DNA of 10,508 nt from Rhizobiaceae bacterium. Its GTDB lineage: Bacteria; Pseudomonadota; Alphaproteobacteria; Rhizobiales; Rhizobiaceae. How positions within the stretch are numbered: position 1 is the stretch's first letter; each line of letters starts with the position of its first letter. A program made the translations under genes and the position numbers. The stretch is from positions 1 to 10,508 of the forward strand of contig CAJYRE010000174.1 in assembly GCA_913776675.1 (NCBI GenBank), given 5' to 3'. Shown here piece after piece: positions 7,251 through 10,508 of the stretch. The notes under the pieces were generated by a model. The model made no database searches and was not told the DNA's origin. It worked only from the letters and a program-made list of their open reading frames with translations.

Positions 7251-8261
7251 TTACGCCGGTGCCGTCAGGCTGCTGTCGAGAAAATACCATTGGTCGAGAT
7301 GGGCCAGAATGACGGGCTCTATCACCGAATTCAGCAAGGCGATGTCCTCCAGCAGGCGCTCGCCAGGCTTGTCTTCCGCAGGGAGGGTGATGGGGGGAAG
7401 GGCGCGACAGACGAATCGAAAACCATCCTTGCGCAGATTGTACCATGGACAGATGGTGGCTCCCGTCATGCGGGCCAGCCGCACCGTCATGGCCAGATTG
7501 CCTTCCAGATGCGGCTCACGGCCGAACAACGGGCCGCGAAGATAGCCGCCCACGCCTTCATCACAGAAGGCCGAAACAATACCACCGGCCTTCAAGGTGC
7601 GAACAGCCGGACGAATGCCCTGAACGCCCGGCGGCAGAAAATGCACGCCATTTTTTTTGCGCACCCGCTCGGCAATCCATGCCTTGGCGCGGCCGGCCGG
7701 TGGCGTGTAATTCACATAGGGTATCAGGCCCGCTTGCTGAAGGATAATGGGGCAGATTTCCCAATTGCCCAGATGCATGCCAACGGCGATGACAGGGCCA
7801 CGTTTGGCTGCTTCAACAACCCAGTCAAGGTGATGGATTTCCATCCGCTCATGATGATGTCGCAACCGGGTGATGACAGAAAACTCTGTCATGATCCGCC
7901 CTTGTGTGCGGCAGTTTTCCACAAACAGCTTCTCTTGTTCCTCGGCGCTGAGATCGGGCCTCAGAGCAGCAATGGTGGCACGGGCGCGTTTGGTTGCGGG
8001 TTCGTTTACATAGGGTTGCGCGATTTCTCCCAGCTTTGCGCCCAAAGCCGTGCAGGCATCCATTGACAGCAGTTTCAAAGCAAAGTGGAAGAAGAGGTCC
8101 AGAGCATTGCCGATATTGTCATGAACCCAATACTTCATGGCACGCTGACGCCGCTCTTTGCCGCGCAGGAGATCACGCAGCGGTGGGGCATCCGGGTTGT
8201 GATAAAACCACGCCTGACGTTTTGATGGTCTGTTTTTCAGGGTCTTGACGTCATCATTCAT
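7251..8261 (-). CDS. LpxL/HtrB-type lysophospholipid acyltransferase
   Basis: Members of this superfamily transfer an acyl chain, usually from acyl carrier protein, to a lipid acceptor at the inner membrane; the best known add secondary chains to lipid A. The 336-residue protein shows the catalytic H-x4-E motif in GMHLGNWE (His163, Glu168), the central region FLPPGVQGIRPAVRTLKAGG, and SAFCDEGVGG where LpxL/HtrB enzymes have a D-x-x-x-G loop. A hydrophobic stretch near residues 53-66 (ALDLFFHFALKLLS) may associate with the membrane. The first 41 residues are hydrophilic and basic; an internal ATG (8138, Met42) would give a more typical length of 295. No strong ribosome-binding site settles the start. 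It begins 34 bp after the P450 stop, suggesting an operon. It is a paralogue of lipid A acyltransferases rather than clearly one of them, since no lipid A cluster genes are nearby; the acceptor is unknown. Confidence 0.87.
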   Translation of the reverse strand: MNDDVKTLKNRPSKRQAWFYHNPDAPPLRDLLRGKERRQRAMKYWVHDNIGNALDLFFHFALKLLSMDACTALGAKLGEIAQPYVNEPATKRARATIAALRPDLSAEEQEKLFVENCRTQGRIMTEFSVITRLRHHHERMEIHHLDWVVEAAKRGPVIAVGMHLGNWEICPIILQQAGLIPYVNYTPPAGRAKAWIAERVRKKNGVHFLPPGVQGIRPAVRTLKAGGIVSAFCDEGVGGYLRGPLFGREPHLEGNLAMTVRLARMTGATICPWYNLRKDGFRFVCRALPPITLPAEDKPGERLLEDIALLNSVIEPVILAHLDQWYFLDSSLTAPA

Positions 8262-8295
8262 CCAGCTTGGCTTTCATTGATTGGCGATCACCATT

Positions 8296-9705
8296 TCAGC
8301 GTCGATGCAAGGTTACGGGCAAGCCGCCCTTGGGCCGCAATGTCAAGCGGCATTGTGGTTCGACCTTATGGCCTTCCAGCATCCGCACCCGGAAGCGCTG
8401 GGCAAGAATGGCCAGGCACAAAATTGCTTCAGTCAGACCAAATTGCAAGCCGGGGCATAGTCGTGGCCCAGCCGCAAAAGGAATATAGCTGTAAGGTGTT
8501 GGCCTTTTGTCACCCAGAAACCGTTCCGGGCGAAAATGGTGAGCCTGTTCAAACAGGCTTTCGGTGCGGTGCAGCAACCATGGCACGATGAGAACCAGAG
8601 AGGCCGGTTCAATCTCCTTGCCGGCAATCTGATCGGCGTCCTTGGCCTGCCGTGCCAGAATGGGCACCGGTGGGTAAAGCCGCAAGGTTTCTTCAATAAT
8701 GGCCCGGCACCAGTCCAGTTGCGGCACATCCTCCATGGTCGGGGCCCGTTGGCCGCATACCCGCTCAATCTCTTCATGCAGGGCTTTTTCCACCCAGTGC
8801 GCTTTGGACAGAAGATACCACGCCCAAGTCAGCGTTGCGGCGGTGGTTTCGTGCCCGGCCATGAAAATCGTGGCAGCTTCGTTGCGCAAGGCCACCACAT
8901 CCAGCTTTAGCTCGGGATTGCGCTCCTGCCGCCGGATCAGAAGGTCAACCATGGAATTATGGTCGCCACGACCGGCCAGATGGTCTTCCACCACCTTGTC
9001 GATCACACGATGCAGCCGCTTGACCGAGCGTCGCAGTGATGGGGTGCGCAGCACAGGCAGGCCTTCATCAAAGCCAATGAAATAGCCAAGATTGATGGAG
9101 TCAATCAGCGCCTGATAGGTGGTGAAACTGTTGGTAACGTCATCGGCGTTGTCTCGGCCCAGATCATTGCCAAACATGCTGCGCGAGATGATTTCGGCTG
9201 TCAGTCCTGCCATTTCGTGCAGCACATTCACGGAGGCTCCATTGCCCAGCGACATCCATCGTTGCACCAGCTCGTTGGCAGTCTGCTCCATCACCAGGCC
9301 AAAGCTGGGAACCCGGTTTTTATGGGTAATGTCGCTGACCAGCGCCCGGCGCTGCTTCCATGTGTCCCCATCAGAAATAAACAGGCCATCGCCCAGCAAA
9401 TACTCCAGAGCGCGGCGCATCTGCGGGCTTTTGCGCTCGTAATTATCGTGGCGTTTGGCCACCACGTAGCGCACAGCCTCTGGCGTATTGACCACCACCA
9501 GACTGCGTTTGAGAATGCGGGTGGATGTCACCCGCTCCGTATAGTCGCGCTCGTTCCAGACTGAGAGGAAGTCGGTTCTGGCCTGCAACAGCAGCCGGAG
9601 CGTGTTGTTGGGATTGCCCTGATAAGGCTGGACGTGCGCAGGCTCAAAACTGTCGTCGGTCAGCGATTCGATGATCTCGGCAGGCCGGTTAAGCCAAGAC
9701 AGCAT
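8296..9705 (-). CDS. Cytochrome P450, CYP4/CYP102-like
   Basis: The 469-residue protein has all P450 landmarks: the I-helix oxygen-activation motif AGHETT (283-288), the K-helix ExxR (Glu339-Thr-Leu-Arg342), FRPERF (391-396), and the heme loop FAAGPRLCPG (410-419) with thiolate ligand Cys417. FxxGxRxCxG and FRPERF are typical of the CYP4/CYP102-like, eukaryotic-style branch, whose members often hydroxylate fatty acids, whereas many soluble bacterial P450s have an H in place of the R. There is no N-terminal membrane anchor and no fused reductase, so it should be cytoplasmic or peripheral and need separate redox partners, none of which is encoded here. The ATG at 9705 has AGG about 7 bp upstream and gives full length. 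The acyltransferase gene follows after 34 bp. Substrate is unknown; a lipid is a reasonable inference from family and neighbour. Confidence 0.95.
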   Translation of the reverse strand: MLSWLNRPAEIIESLTDDSFEPAHVQPYQGNPNNTLRLLLQARTDFLSVWNERDYTERVTSTRILKRSLVVVNTPEAVRYVVAKRHDNYERKSPQMRRALEYLLGDGLFISDGDTWKQRRALVSDITHKNRVPSFGLVMEQTANELVQRWMSLGNGASVNVLHEMAGLTAEIISRSMFGNDLGRDNADDVTNSFTTYQALIDSINLGYFIGFDEGLPVLRTPSLRRSVKRLHRVIDKVVEDHLAGRGDHNSMVDLLIRRQERNPELKLDVVALRNEAATIFMAGHETTAATLTWAWYLLSKAHWVEKALHEEIERVCGQRAPTMEDVPQLDWCRAIIEETLRLYPPVPILARQAKDADQIAGKEIEPASLVLIVPWLLHRTESLFEQAHHFRPERFLGDKRPTPYSYIPFAAGPRLCPGLQFGLTEAILCLAILAQRFRVRMLEGHKVEPQCRLTLRPKGGLPVTLHRR

Positions 9706-9792
9706 GAGGGTGCCTTTTCATTGTGTGTGCAAGACAGATGCGCGGGCGATCTGCCTTTGTGGAGGCGTAAAATCATTCCAGTTACAACGCAA

Positions 9793-9828
9793 GAGACAAC
9801 CCAAAGCCTTTTGGCTTTCGGTTGTCTC
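9793..9828 (-). terminator. Probable hairpin terminator downstream of the right-edge gene
   Basis: GAGACAACCCAAAGCC (9793-9808) and GGCTTTCGGTTGTCTC (9813-9828) form a 16-bp stem with one mismatch (9802 against 9819) and a 4-nt loop. It starts 21 bp after the stop of the gene entering from the right. The sequence following on the minus strand (TTGCGTTGT) is only moderately T-rich, so termination could be partial. The remaining 144-bp gap should also contain the P450 promoter, which I could not identify. Confidence 0.6.
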
Positions 9829-9849
9829 CCATGCGGTGATTTTTCAGGA

Positions 9850-10508
9850 TTACTCTGAGGTATTGGCAGAAACATCAAGGCCCAAAATTTTGGGCAGTGT
9901 TTCCGGAGCGCCCATGGCCGCGCCGATAATCATCGGGAAAGGCACGGCCTTTTCCGGGATTGCGGTCACGTTGAAGCTTTTCGGGTTGTCGATATAGGTA
10001 TTGACGGCTGCTGAAACAGTGTTCTGCAAGGCCCCCAACTTGGCCTGAGCCAGCATCAGCGGCGTCATGGCCTTGACCATCTGGCCCATATCCTTGCCGG
10101 ATACACCCTGCTGCTTGCCTGCATAATCCAGCACCCGGTTTGTCAGGCCCGCATCGTCAAAGCGAATATCGGCACCGGTGAAGGACATTTGCTGCATAAG
10201 ACCCAGCATGGCAATGCCTGCGGCCTGTTTTGCCTGCGGATCGGTCGCATTGGCTTCGGCGGTTTTGGCAGCGTCCTGAATCTGCTTGAGCAGTTCCAGC
10301 GTATAGCCGGACAGGCTGAGAGAAACATTCAGCTTGCCGATATTTTTGAAATCAAGGCTATATTCCTCAAGATCAATATTGCCGGACTGCACTTCCCAAT
10401 TGCCCTTCATGGACATGGAGCCATCGAGCGACGACAAGCCAAGCGCGTCAATCGCCTCTTTGCCCTTGGGATCGTCAACGCTGGACAGGTCAAGCTTGAA
10501 ACCGGTCA
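9850..10508 (-). CDS. Conserved-looking protein of unknown function (C-terminal part, cut by window edge)
   Basis: The minus-strand frame is open from the right edge to a TAA at 9850-9852, giving 219 complete codons of the C-terminal part; the true start lies beyond the window. I do not recognise the family with confidence. The visible part alternates polar beta-like segments (GSMSMKGNWEVQ, IDLEEYSLDFKNIG, LNVSLSLSGY) with Ala/Gln/Met-rich helices (KTAEANATDPQAKQAA, LGLMQQ). A pattern of 'NWEVQSG... NIGKLNVSLSLSG' followed by 'GLTNRVLDYAGKQQG' suggests a repeated beta-rich lipid-binding or periplasmic domain such as those of AsmA or DUF945 proteins, but this is only a resemblance. No membrane helix is seen in this part. 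It ends before a probable terminator and so appears transcriptionally separate from the P450 gene. Confidence 0.75.
   Translation of the reverse strand, partial: TGFKLDLSSVDDPKGKEAIDALGLSSLDGSMSMKGNWEVQSGNIDLEEYSLDFKNIGKLNVSLSLSGYTLELLKQIQDAAKTAEANATDPQAKQAAGIAMLGLMQQMSFTGADIRFDDAGLTNRVLDYAGKQQGVSGKDMGQMVKAMTPLMLAQAKLGALQNTVSAAVNTYIDNPKSFNVTAIPEKAVPFPMIIGAAMGAPETLPKILGLDVSANTSE

Overview
The window looks like a chromosomal segment from an alphaproteobacterium of the order Hyphomicrobiales (Rhizobium/Agrobacterium-like). The basis is the AspRS sequence, which begins [18 protein letters not shown] and reads very like rhizobial AspRS as I remember it, plus the presence of Rsm22, a DEDDy RNase D, and moderately GC-rich coding sequence. 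This is recognition from memory; no search was run. There are nine protein-coding genes, two of them cut by the window edges. I see no rRNA, tRNA, CRISPR array, insertion sequence or prophage.

Left block (1-2132, all minus strand): rnd (RNase D), then a GNAT acetyltransferase starting 5 bp after rnd ends, then an Rsm22-type methyltransferase that runs off the left edge. The tight spacing suggests one transcript, mixing RNA processing with ribosome- or protein-modification functions. A 276-bp gap (2133-2408) upstream of rnd holds no gene.

Middle block (2409-5143, minus strand): a YcaD-like major facilitator transporter followed, after 86 bp, by a Tat-exported three-domain multicopper oxidase. 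The gap contains a perfect 7-3-7 inverted repeat about 55-71 bp upstream of the oxidase start, a candidate operator. This pair separates rnd from aspS.

Right block: aspS (5372-7177) is the only plus-strand gene. It is divergent from the transporter and ends at a strong hairpin that can also terminate the convergent minus-strand unit. That unit is a CYP4/CYP102-like cytochrome P450 (9705-8296) followed 34 bp later by an LpxL/HtrB-type lysophospholipid acyltransferase (8261-7251). A further minus-strand gene of unknown function enters from the right edge (10508-9850) and is set off from the P450 by a probable hairpin terminator.

Most genes are ordinary housekeeping or transport functions. The item most worth following is the P450-acyltransferase pair: a fatty-acid-hydroxylase-like P450 in apparent operon with a lipid acyltransferase suggests an envelope-lipid tailoring step. 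That role is inferred from context only. The second is the inverted repeat ahead of the multicopper oxidase.
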